5,771 nucleotides of DNA from Paracoccus sp. (in: a-proteobacteria) (GTDB lineage Bacteria > Pseudomonadota > Alphaproteobacteria > Rhodobacterales > Rhodobacteraceae), in the NCBI GenBank assembly GCA_018056045.1, contig JAGPGI010000193.1:1-5771 (forward strand), read 5' to 3'. The notes beneath the pieces are model-generated. The model had not been told where the DNA came from, did not search any database, and saw nothing but the letters and a program-made list of their open reading frames with translations. The translations under genes and the position numbers were made by a program. The first letter of the stretch is position 1. Every line of letters begins with the position of its first letter. Below, piece by piece: positions 1-5,163 of this stretch.

Positions 1-206
1 TCGAGGAGCAGCCGCACCGGCGCCGCATCGGCGTCGAGCTGATAGCCATCCTCGCGCAGCGCATCCGCAAGCGAAGTGCAAAGCCGCGCCACGGCCGGTT
101 GGGGGTTCTCAGGGCAGACAAGAGCGACCGCGCCGGGGCCGGTCTGGGTTCCCGCGCTCACCGCGCAAGCCGTGACAAGAATGGTCGGTAGCAGAAAATA
201 ACGCAT
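1..206 (-). CDS. Hypothetical small exported protein, possible lipoprotein (partial, C-terminus outside window)
   Basis: I do not recognise this protein; 68 full codons are visible before it runs off the left edge. The ATG at 206 is preceded by a purine-rich AGAGAGA (complement of 214-220) with a 7-nt gap. The N-terminus (MRYFLLPTILVTAC) has one Arg, a short hydrophobic stretch and then V-T-A-C at residues 11-14, which fits a loose lipobox with Cys14 as the lipidated residue. A plain Sec signal peptide cut after about residue 18 is the alternative. Two more cysteines (31 and 43) flank a proline-rich turn and could form a disulfide in the periplasm. The visible remainder (an Ala/Leu-rich helix, then DGYQLDADAAPVRLLL) looks like a small alpha/beta domain. 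It is transcribed divergently from the rsbVW pair and may share regulatory DNA with it. An envelope location is an inference; function is unknown. Confidence 0.6.
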   Translation of the reverse strand, partial: MRYFLLPTILVTACAVSAGTQTGPGAVALVCPENPQPAVARLCTSLADALREDGYQLDADAAPVRLLL

Positions 207-228
207 GAAAACATCTCTCTACCAGACC

Positions 229-234
229 ACTATA
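229..234 (-). promoter_or_regulatory. Possible -10 element for the leftward exported-protein gene
   Basis: On the minus strand the hexamer reads TATAGT (5 of 6 to TATAAT), inside an AT-rich patch (about 228-245) unlike the surrounding GC-rich DNA. It lies 22 nt upstream of the ATG at 206, leaving room for a short leader with the AGAGAGA ribosome site. No good -35 hexamer is found at 16-18 nt spacing, so this is a weak call that may depend on an activator. Confidence 0.25.
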
Positions 235-340
235 CTTTAATTACGCAGGTTTCGATGATATCGTCAGCTAGCCGAACCGACAACCCGGGCCAACCTGTTC
301 TTTCAGGCAGAGGGCGAATTCCCGCCGGCAGGCAGATTTA

Positions 341-380
341 CCGAAATGCGCCGCATTTGAAGAAGATGCCCGGCATTTGG
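341..380. promoter_or_regulatory. Tandem pair of palindromes, candidate operator upstream of rsbVW
   Basis: The first palindrome is AAATGCG-C-CGCATTT (344-358), a perfect 7+1+7 dyad. The second is ATGCC-C-GGCAT (366-376), a perfect 5+1+5 dyad followed by TT. Their centres (351 and 371) are exactly 20 bp apart, close to two helical turns, and the two 20-bp units agree at 13 of 20 positions. A looser dyad, AAAT-CC-ATTT (390-399), follows about one more period on. This arrangement is typical of two dimers of a transcription factor binding side by side on one DNA face. The sites lie about 100 bp upstream of rsbV and about 140 bp upstream of the divergent gene, so either could be the target. The regulator is not identifiable from the sequence. 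Confidence 0.45.
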
Positions 381-468
381 GGAGCGGAAAAATCCATTTC
401 GCTTACGATCCGGTAAGGGTTGCCAGCTATTCTGAGGGTCTGTGCCGATACTGACGACCACGCATGAC

Positions 469-472
469 AGGA
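469..472 (+). promoter_or_regulatory. Ribosome binding site that selects the rsbV start
   Basis: AGGA at 469-472 sits 6 nt before the ATG at 479. The earlier in-frame ATG at 464 has only a pyrimidine/purine-mixed leader without a Shine-Dalgarno match, and the ATG at 473 abuts the motif. This favours 479. Confidence 0.5.
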
Positions 473-478
473 ATGAAG

Positions 479-829
479 ATGCAGCTGACACTGGTCCCCG
501 AACCCGACAGGTTGACGATCCATGTTGATGAAAAGCGTCTGGACGCCGCCATCGCCACGGCCTTCAAGGATCAGGTGCGCAATCTGATCGACGGCGGCGG
601 CCCAATGGTGACGCTGGATCTGGGCGGCGTCGAATTCATGGACAGCTCGGGCCTTGGCGCGGTGATCGCCATCTTCAAATCCATGCCCGAGGGGCGCAAG
701 CTGGAGCTGACCGGGCTGACCCCGAATGTCCAGCGCGTGTTCCAGCTGACGCGAATGGATACGGTCCTGACCATTCGCCCGCCCGGCGATGCCATGCCCC
801 GCGATCAGGCCGGAAAGGGCGCCTGCTGA
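479..829 (+). CDS. rsbV: STAS-domain anti-sigma factor antagonist (RsbV/SpoIIAA type)
   Basis: This is a cytoplasmic anti-anti-sigma factor of 116 residues from the chosen start, the usual length for single STAS-domain proteins. Nearly the whole chain is the domain. The diagnostic segment is F-M-D-S-S-G-L-G-A-V around residues 53-62. By analogy with SpoIIAA Ser58, the second serine (Ser57) is the expected site phosphorylated by the partner kinase. A central beta strand (VTLDLGGVEF) precedes it, and the later LTGLTPNVQRVFQLTRMD segment forms the usual helix/strand end. In-frame ATGs at 464 and 473 would add 5 or 2 residues, but 479 has the best ribosome site and gives the typical M-x-L beginning. 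Its stop overlaps the next start by one base (TGATG), so it is translationally coupled to rsbW. In Rhodobacter capsulatus the equivalent protein is named RbaV. The family call is firm; the biological output is inferred. Confidence 0.93.
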   Translation: MQLTLVPEPDRLTIHVDEKRLDAAIATAFKDQVRNLIDGGGPMVTLDLGGVEFMDSSGLGAVIAIFKSMPEGRKLELTGLTPNVQRVFQLTRMDTVLTIRPPGDAMPRDQAGKGAC

Positions 830-1386
830 TGGCCACGGCTGCTGGACCGGATAAAAAACGCCTGCGTCAGGTTCCGCCGGGGCGCCAGCCCATGCTGCAC
901 CGGATTTTCCGCGCCGACCCTTTGACCGTGCGCGAGGCACTGGCCTTTCTGCGCGAAAGATTCGATGGCAGCGCCGCCGAGGACGTGATCGCCAAGGTCG
1001 AACTGGCACTGGCCGAGGTGCTGAACAATATCTGCGAACATGGCAGCCAGCATGACGCACTGCGGCTGGGCGGGCGTGTCCATGCGCCGCTGATCCATCT
1101 GTGCGTCGCGCGCCATACCGGCGGCATCGCCTGCGCCATCACCGATGACGGCCAGCCCCTGCCCCCGGCCTGTCTGGATCCGCAGACCCTGCCCTATATC
1201 CTGCCCGATCCCCCCGGCGAGGACGCCATCTCCATGCTGCCCGAGGGCGGATACGGCTGGTATCTGATTCAGGACCTGACCGCCTCGCTGAGCTATTTCC
1301 GCGAAGGGCGGCGAAACTTCCTTGCCTTCATCGTCCCCGTCACCGAACCGCTGACACAGGATTCGATGATGGCCAGCGAGGATTAG
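829..1386 (+). CDS. rsbW: Anti-sigma factor serine kinase / ATP-binding protein (RsbW type)
   Basis: This 185-residue cytoplasmic GHKL-fold ATPase is expected to bind a sigma factor and to phosphorylate the antagonist encoded just upstream. The visible ATP-site boxes are in the correct order. The N box is E63-x3-N67-x2-E70-H71-G72 (ALAEVLNNICEHG). The G1 box is D106-D107-G108 with following prolines. The G2 box is G140-G141-Y-G143 (PEGGYGWYLIQDL), after which the fold ends in the FLAFIVP strand. Family members are about 140-160 residues; here about 20 polar N-terminal residues precede the domain. An internal ATG at 892 (MLHRIFRAD) would remove this extension, but GGAAAGG at 812-818 and the TGATG overlap favour 829. 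The ATP lid between G1 and G2 is proline-rich (about residues 109-138). No sigma factor gene follows, so the target sigma must be encoded elsewhere. RbaW of R. capsulatus is the closest named precedent. Confidence 0.92.
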   Translation: MATAAGPDKKRLRQVPPGRQPMLHRIFRADPLTVREALAFLRERFDGSAAEDVIAKVELALAEVLNNICEHGSQHDALRLGGRVHAPLIHLCVARHTGGIACAITDDGQPLPPACLDPQTLPYILPDPPGEDAISMLPEGGYGWYLIQDLTASLSYFREGRRNFLAFIVPVTEPLTQDSMMASED

Positions 1387-1544
1387 CTACACCCGCGACC
1401 GGCGCGGGGCCGCCGCAAGCAGGCCGGGATCAGCGATCTCGGCACAAGCGCCGCACTGGCAGCCCTGCTGCAACTCTGCCGGCCGGCCGCGCTGTGGACA
1501 GGATTGCGAACTGACCCGTGAACGGGGCTGCGATTCGGGCGGCG

Positions 1545-1612
1545 ATCAGATTGCGGGCAGGAATCAGATCACGGGCAGGAAAGCGCCCCGGACGGGCAGG
1601 AAAGCGCCCCGG
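1545..1612. repeat. Short tandem repeat cluster in the convergent rsbW/hspQ spacer
   Basis: Two units of 18 bp (1545-1562 and 1563-1580) match at 16 of 18 positions and begin ATCAGAT. Overlapping them, a perfect 21-bp unit occurs twice head to tail (1571-1591 and 1592-1612). All share the core CGGGCAGGA, which occurs at 1554, 1572 and 1593. The cluster ends 6 bp before the hspQ stop codon, so it would be transcribed as the hspQ 3' untranslated region. The last unit creates a GCCCCGGGGC palindrome (1606-1615). The rest of the 232-bp spacer (1387-1544) holds only weak GC-rich hairpins (such as 1400-1415) and no gene that I can support. Replication slippage is the likely origin. Confidence 0.8.
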
Positions 1613-1618
1613 GGCCGG

Positions 1619-1945
1619 TCAGTTCAGCCCGAACTGCAGCGGATAGCGGCCGTCCTGAAATTCGCCGAACATTTCCACCACCTCGGGATGGTCCAGAGGC
1701 TCGCCCGAGCTGTCGGGCAACAGATTCTGTTCCGAGACATAGGCGACGTAATAGGTCGCCTCGGTCTCGGCATAGAGGTGATAAAAGGGCTGGTTGCGGG
1801 ACGGGCGCGATTCCTCTGGAATGGACTCGTACCATTCCTCGGTATTGGCGAATTCCGGGTCCACATCGAACACCACGCCGCGGAACGGATGTTCGCGGTG
1901 GCGCACGACTTGGCCCAGACCGTATTTCGCCGACTTGCTGTTCAT
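1619..1945 (-). CDS. hspQ: Heat shock protein HspQ (YccV-like domain)
   Basis: This 108-residue cytoplasmic protein matches the HspQ/YccV family. The start YGLGQVVRHREHPFRGVVFDVDPEF (residues 8-32) is the characteristic first half, with a G-Q-x-V-R-H strand and the G-V-V-x-D-V-D-P turn. The segment QPFYHLYAE (52-60) corresponds to the conserved P-W/F-Y-H-V motif. YVSEQNLLPDSSGEPLDHPEV (69-89) matches the family's Y-x-x-E-x-x-L segment and conserved H-P. In enterobacteria HspQ is heat-induced, was first described as binding hemimethylated oriC DNA, and acts as a specificity-enhancing factor and substrate of the Lon protease. The ATG at 1945 has GGAA and AGGA about 8-13 nt upstream on the minus strand. 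It stands alone, 113 bp beyond creA, and converges with rsbW. The family call is strong; the Lon role here is carried over from homologues. Confidence 0.92.
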   Translation of the reverse strand: MNSKSAKYGLGQVVRHREHPFRGVVFDVDPEFANTEEWYESIPEESRPSRNQPFYHLYAETEATYYVAYVSEQNLLPDSSGEPLDHPEVVEMFGEFQDGRYPLQFGLN

Positions 1946-1975
1946 CCGCTTGTTTCCGTCCTGTTTGGCGGGCCT

Positions 1976-2002
1976 ATTACAGCCCTGCTGATCGGCTGTC
2001 TA
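1976..2002 (-). promoter_or_regulatory. hspQ: Candidate promoter for hspQ
   Basis: On the minus strand a -35-like TAGACA (complement of 1997-2002, 5 of 6 to TTGACA) and a -10-like TGTAAT (complement of 1976-1981, 5 of 6 to TATAAT) are separated by 15 nt. That spacing is shorter than the usual 16-18. The predicted start lies about 25 nt before the hspQ ATG. I saw no convincing heat-shock sigma-32 type element (CTTG...CCCCAT) in the 113-bp gap. Tentative. Confidence 0.3.
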
Positions 2003-2058
2003 CCTTTGCGACAAGCCTCTATGCCCGAGAATGCGCGGCTGCGACGCGCAGAACCCGC

Positions 2059-2517
2059 TCATTTCGCGGGCAGCGCCTCGCCCGGTTCCAGCGCCACGGT
2101 CGAGATCGACATCTTGGCCGAGCCCTCCTGCAGCTCGTTGGCATGGGCCAGATAGATCAGGACCTGATTTTTCTCGTCATAGATGCGCTTGACGCGCAGC
2201 GACTTGAAGATCAGCGAGCGCGAGGCGCTGAACACATCCTCGCCCTTTTCGCCCCGGCGAATGTCACCGATGCGGACCGGCCCGGTCCGCGCGCATTCGA
2301 TGGCCGAATTCGAGGGATCCTCGAACCAGTTGCCCTGGCTCAGCCGGTCCAGCATCGAGCGGTCGAAATAGGCCAGATGGCAGGTCACGCCCTGCACCTC
2401 CGGATCGGCAACCGCATCGACGATGATATCATTGCCGGTCCAGTCCACGCCCACCCGGCCGACCTCTTCGGCCAGGGCCGGGCCGCTGATCAGAGCAAGC
2501 ATCGCAAGCCACCGCAT
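2059..2517 (-). CDS. creA: CreA family secreted protein
   Basis: This 152-residue protein is close in length to E. coli CreA (157). A signal peptide is clear: MRWLAMLALISGPALA, with a predicted cut after Ala16 and a mature start EEVGRVG. The mature chain follows the family pattern: a V-D-A-V-x-D-P-E-V-Q-G-V-T-C segment (Cys46), a central loop, A-I-E-C-x-x-x-G-P (Cys75), then E-D-V-F-S-A-S-R-S-L-I-F-K-S-L-R-V-x-R and an AYLA-type strand (YLAHAN). The two conserved cysteines probably form a disulfide in the periplasm. CreA's biochemical function is not established even in E. coli; the gene lies beside creBCD there, but no creBCD genes are visible here. The reading frame is open further upstream to 2559, but GAGGAG (complement of 2524-2529) lies 6 nt before the ATG at 2517, and only this start gives a clean signal peptide. 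It lies 111 bp downstream of the transporter gene. Confidence 0.9.
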   Translation of the reverse strand: MRWLAMLALISGPALAEEVGRVGVDWTGNDIIVDAVADPEVQGVTCHLAYFDRSMLDRLSQGNWFEDPSNSAIECARTGPVRIGDIRRGEKGEDVFSASRSLIFKSLRVKRIYDEKNQVLIYLAHANELQEGSAKMSISTVALEPGEALPAK

Positions 2518-2523
2518 CGTCAT

Positions 2524-2529
2524 CTCCTC
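2524..2529 (-). promoter_or_regulatory. creA: Strong ribosome binding site deciding the creA start
   Basis: The minus strand reads GAGGAG-ATGACG-ATG. The Shine-Dalgarno motif has ideal 6-nt spacing to the second ATG (2517) and none to the first (2523), so translation should begin at 2517 and longer upstream starts are excluded. Confidence 0.7.
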
Positions 2530-2540
2530 AGGACATTCTC

Positions 2541-2593
2541 GCCGGCACAAGGATGGCAAGCGCCAGCCGGCGGCGCAAGCACCCTGTGCCGGC
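2541..2593 (-). promoter_or_regulatory. Long hairpin in the creA leader / transporter 3' end
   Basis: Arms 2541-2552 and 2582-2593 pair over 12 bp (GCCGGCACAGGG with CCTTGTGCCGGC on the minus strand). A nested 5-bp stem GCGCC/GGCGC (2560-2564 with 2572-2576) has a 7-nt loop and is separated from the outer stem by a 7/5-nt internal loop. On the minus-strand transcript the single imperfect pair is a G-U wobble; on the plus strand it would be an A-C mismatch, so the structure favours leftward RNA. It begins 35 nt after the transporter stop and ends 11 nt before the creA ribosome site. No U-tract follows, so it is not a canonical intrinsic terminator; it may stabilise the transporter 3' end or act as a leader structure. 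Confidence 0.5.
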
Positions 2594-2628
2594 GCGACGC
2601 GAGGTGCCGCCCACGCAAACCCGCGCCG

Positions 2629-4257
2629 CTAGGGCCGTTTCAGCCGGCTTTCGATCAGCAGGTCCGCGTCATCCAGAATCGGATGTGCGACCGAGACGAT
2701 ATGCGCATTCACCCGCTTGAGGTCGCGCAGGATATCCAGATGCAGCGACGAGGTGCGCTGGCTTTCCTCGCGCCCCTCGCGCAGCCGGGTCAAGTGGCGC
2801 TGCGCCGACAGCCGCTCCAGCCGCCGGATCTCGACCTTTTCCTCCATCAGTTGTCGGGCCAGATCGCGGTCGCGGGTCATGAACACGGTCTGGGCCACGC
2901 GCAGGTTCTCAATGGTCATCAGAAACAGCCCGTCCAGCTCGCGATAACCCTCGTCCGAGAAGCGCAGGGACAAGCCGACCTTCTTGCGGATCTCGGGGGC
3001 CAGCCCCTTGTGGATGATGTCGCCGACATGTTCGAGGTTGATGACGTAATCAAGGATGGTGATGGCCTGCCGCCGCTCGGCCTCGCCGGCGTCTCGGCCA
3101 AGGCGGGACAGGAACAGCTTGACCTCCTGCTGCATGCGGTCGACGCGCTCTTCGAGCACCGCGACCTCGGCCAGCGGCGCGTCATCGCTGCGCGCGAATG
3201 CCGTGCGGGTCTGTTGCAGCATGCGTTCGACCACATCGCCAATGGCCATGGCCGCGCGGCTGGCGCCCGCCAGCGCGATCGCGGGCGTTTCCAGCGTGCC
3301 CCCGTCAAGGATCGGCACGCCGATCTGCGGCACCTCGTCGACCTCGGGCAGAAGGCGCGCGATCAGCCGGGTGATCAGCCCCGAAAACGGCCAGATCGCC
3401 ACCGCCAGCACAAGGTTAAAGGCCAGATGCGCCTCGACCGCAAGCCCGGTCCGGGGCAGCGGCATGGCGGTCAGCAACTGCGCCGCCTGCCCGGCCAGCG
3501 GCAGCGCGATCACGCAGCCGGTGGCGCGCACAACCAGATTGCCCAGCGTAACGCGACGCGCGGCCACCCCCTGCCCGGCGGTCGCAAGCAGCGGCGGGAT
3601 CGCCCCGCCCAGATTGGCCCCCAGCACCAGCACCACGGTCAGCGCCGGATCGGTGCCCAAGGACAGGATCAGCATCACCACCGCCAGCGAGGACGAGCAG
3701 ATCACCGCAAGCCCCGCCGCGAATGCCAGCGCCACCGGCCAGGCATTGCCCAGCATGGCCAGAAACGCCGCCATGGCCGGGGATTCGCGCAGGGGCACCG
3801 TCGCCTGTGACAGCAGCGCCAGCGACAGCAGCATCAGCGCAATGCCGATCAGCGCCAGTCCCGCCCCCGACCATTCCCGCCGCGACTGCCGGTGCAGGAC
3901 ATAGCCGACCAGCAGCAAGGCCGGGGCCAGCGCCTCAAGCCCGAAGGCCACGATCCATGCAGTCAGAGCCGTGCCCAGATTGGCCCCCAAAAGCACGATC
4001 TGCGCCATCCGGGGTGCGATCATGCCGCGATCCACGAAGGAGGCGGTCATCAGCGCCGTCGCGGTCGAGCTTTGCAGCCCCAGCGTCGCCACCAACCCGG
4101 ACAGAAACGCGCGAAAGCCGGTCTGCGTGCCCAGCCCCAGCGCCATCTTCAGCCGCATGCCAAAGGCGCGCACCATACCGTCGCGCACCAGACCCAGGCC
4201 GAAAAGCAGCAGCGCCACGGCCCCGGCCAGCTGAAGGATGACGGATAGCGACTGCAC
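2629..4257 (-). CDS. Na+/phosphate cotransporter family protein with C-terminal PhoU-like domain
   Basis: This 542-residue inner-membrane protein belongs to the NptA/type II Na/Pi cotransporter family and should import phosphate with sodium. The N-terminal 310 or so residues are hydrophobic, with two inverted repeats. Repeat 1 carries the QSSTATALM motif (from residue 62) and GANLGTALTAW (from 91); repeat 2 carries CSSSLAVVM (from 187) and GANLGGAIPP (from 213). The remaining roughly 200 residues are soluble, helical and charged, with PhoU-like segments (EERVDRMQQEV, LDYVINLEHVGDIIHKG, ILRDLKRVNAHIVSV). This transporter-PhoU layout is common in bacteria. The frame is open to a TTG at 4329 and has ATGs at 4308 and 4299, but these lack ribosome sites and sit close to or upstream of the predicted transcription start. 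The GTG at 4257 follows AGGGGG by 9 nt and starts right before the first membrane helix; TTG at 4266 is an alternative. In repeat 2, Cys replaces the Gln of the QSS signature. The substrate is assigned by family only. Confidence 0.9.
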   Translation of the reverse strand: MQSLSVILQLAGAVALLLFGLGLVRDGMVRAFGMRLKMALGLGTQTGFRAFLSGLVATLGLQSSTATALMTASFVDRGMIAPRMAQIVLLGANLGTALTAWIVAFGLEALAPALLLVGYVLHRQSRREWSGAGLALIGIALMLLSLALLSQATVPLRESPAMAAFLAMLGNAWPVALAFAAGLAVICSSSLAVVMLILSLGTDPALTVVLVLGANLGGAIPPLLATAGQGVAARRVTLGNLVVRATGCVIALPLAGQAAQLLTAMPLPRTGLAVEAHLAFNLVLAVAIWPFSGLITRLIARLLPEVDEVPQIGVPILDGGTLETPAIALAGASRAAMAIGDVVERMLQQTRTAFARSDDAPLAEVAVLEERVDRMQQEVKLFLSRLGRDAGEAERRQAITILDYVINLEHVGDIIHKGLAPEIRKKVGLSLRFSDEGYRELDGLFLMTIENLRVAQTVFMTRDRDLARQLMEEKVEIRRLERLSAQRHLTRLREGREESQRTSSLHLDILRDLKRVNAHIVSVAHPILDDADLLIESRLKRP

Positions 4258-4266
4258 GGCGGCCAA

Positions 4267-4278
4267 CCCCCTTGCTCC
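4267..4278 (-). promoter_or_regulatory. Ribosome binding site supporting a downstream start of the transporter gene
   Basis: The minus strand reads GGAGCAAGGGGG. AGGGGG is 9 nt from the GTG at 4257, and GGAG is 8 nt from the TTG at 4266. Either start removes a non-hydrophobic leader of more than 20 codons encoded farther upstream. Confidence 0.5.
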
Positions 4279-4317
4279 GCACCCGGACGGGCGCGGCATG
4301 AATGACATCTGACTGCC

Positions 4318-4345
4318 ATAATGGACCAAGGCGCAAATCCGTCAA
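4318..4345 (-). promoter_or_regulatory. Sigma-70-like promoter for the Na/Pi transporter gene
   Basis: On the minus strand TTGACG (complement of 4340-4345, 5 of 6 to TTGACA) and CATTAT (complement of 4318-4323, 4 of 6 to TATAAT) are separated by 16 nt. Transcription would begin near 4310, giving a leader of about 50 nt to the GTG at 4257. No PHO-box repeat typical of PhoB control is apparent to me in 4258-4412; the rest of this spacer only has weak GC-rich hairpins such as CGCGA-AG-TCGCG at 4371-4382. Confidence 0.5.
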
Positions 4346-4412
4346 TGGACCGCAACCATTTGAACGATCTCGCGAAGTCGCGCCCGGGCCCCGGTCCCGG
4401 CCGCCGCTGCGA

Positions 4413-5144
4413 TCAGACCCGCGCGATCCGCGCCCGGCCGTCGGCGGTCAGCAGTTGCGGCCCGCCCCGATCAAAGACCACCGCGCTCAGCGGCCCGCCA
4501 TAGGCCGCGCCGGTGTCGATGGCCAGACGGTTGTCAAAATGCGTGACATGATCGACGACGGTATGGCCATGCACGACCAGCGGTCCGTGATCGGTCCGAT
4601 CATCCAGAAAGCCGTTGCGGATCCACAGAAGGTCCTGCTCGGTCTGCCGCGCCAGATCGACGCCCGGCCGGATGCCGGCATGGACGAACAGCGCCTGCGG
4701 TGTCAGGTGCCACAAGGGCAGCCCCTCAAGCCAGCGCAGATGCGCCTCGGGGACCTTGCGCAGCACCTCGGCATGGGTGCGGGCATGGTCGCCCTCATGG
4801 ATGATTCCGTATGAGGCCAGCGTCTCGGACCCGCCCAGCGAGGCGTGATCCAGCCAATGCTTGCCCGAGCCCAGCCCGGCATCGATCCAGCCGGGCTGGC
4901 GGGCAAAACGCGGCAGGAAACGGTCGTGATTGCCCCGGAGCACGATCCATGGCCGCCCCTCGGCCTGCCCGCGCATCAGATGCTCGACGACACCGCACGA
5001 ATCCGGGCCGCGATCCAGCAGGTCGCCGACATGGATGATGGTGCCGCCGCCGCCATGGGCGGCATCGTCCTCGGCGATCAGGTCATGCGCGGATTTCAGC
5101 AGTCCAAGCCGGCCGTGAATATCACCAATGGCATAGAGGCGCAT
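4413..5144 (-). CDS. PPP-family metallophosphoesterase (serine/threonine phosphatase or Ap4A hydrolase-like)
   Basis: This 243-residue cytoplasmic enzyme has the complete PPP calcineurin-like active site: G-D-I-H-G-R (Asp8, His10), G-D-L-L-D-R-G-P-D-S (Asp41, Arg45), G-N-H-D (Asn72, His73), F-V-H-A-G (His155) and V-V-H-G-H-T (His192/His194). These residues bind two metal ions and hydrolyse phosphate esters. The same signature is shared by bacterial serine/threonine phosphatases (PrpA/PrpB, lambda phosphatase) and symmetrical diadenosine tetraphosphatases, so the substrate cannot be settled by reading. The ATG at 5144 is preceded by GGGGAGAGGG and begins immediately before the first beta strand (MRLYAIGDIHG). 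The open frame extends to 5195, but those extra codons are only the terminator hairpin read as protein. The gene follows serA by 54 bp on the same strand, with the hairpin between them. Confidence 0.9.
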   Translation of the reverse strand: MRLYAIGDIHGRLGLLKSAHDLIAEDDAAHGGGGTIIHVGDLLDRGPDSCGVVEHLMRGQAEGRPWIVLRGNHDRFLPRFARQPGWIDAGLGSGKHWLDHASLGGSETLASYGIIHEGDHARTHAEVLRKVPEAHLRWLEGLPLWHLTPQALFVHAGIRPGVDLARQTEQDLLWIRNGFLDDRTDHGPLVVHGHTVVDHVTHFDNRLAIDTGAAYGGPLSAVVFDRGGPQLLTADGRARIARV

Positions 5145-5163
5145 GCCCTCTCCCCGAAATGCG

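Noticed and set aside
420..452. TTGCCA (420-425) with GATACT (447-452) as an rsbV promoter
   Set aside because: The spacing of 21 nt is too long for a sigma-70 promoter, and the alternative TATTCT (429-434) lacks a matching -35. I cannot support a promoter for rsbV.
338..1060. Minus-strand open frame of 240 codons across rsbV and the start of rsbW
   Set aside because: It is antisense to two genes with clear STAS and GHKL motifs, and its translation is low-complexity Arg/Ala/Pro-rich with no recognisable motif.
1400..1415. GC-rich hairpin after rsbW as an intrinsic terminator
   Set aside because: It has only a 5-bp stem with a 6-nt loop and no T-tract; such hairpins arise easily in DNA this GC-rich.
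1545..1612. CRISPR-like array
   Set aside because: The units are directly adjacent without unique spacers, they are only 18-21 bp long, and no cas gene is present.
1688..2155. Plus-strand open frame of 155 codons opposite hspQ
   Set aside because: It overlaps hspQ and the 3' end of creA on the opposite strand, and the product matches no family that I know; hspQ explains the coding signal.
2143..3810. Long plus-strand open frame (555 codons) opposite the transporter gene and creA
   Set aside because: Its translation is an unnatural Gln/Arg/His/Gly/Asp-rich string without domains. It lies antisense to two well-supported genes, crosses their boundary and has no plausible ribosome site; it is a high-GC antisense artefact.
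3056..3904. Plus-strand Ser/Arg/Ala-rich open frame inside the transporter gene
   Set aside because: It is a compositional shadow of the transporter: extreme Ser/Arg/Ala bias and no initiation signals.
4413..5144. The phosphoesterase as the missing phosphatase that dephosphorylates RsbV
   Set aside because: Partner-switching phosphatases of the RsbU/RbaY type are PP2C (PPM) enzymes. This one is PPP/calcineurin-like, lies over 3 kb away and is on the other strand.
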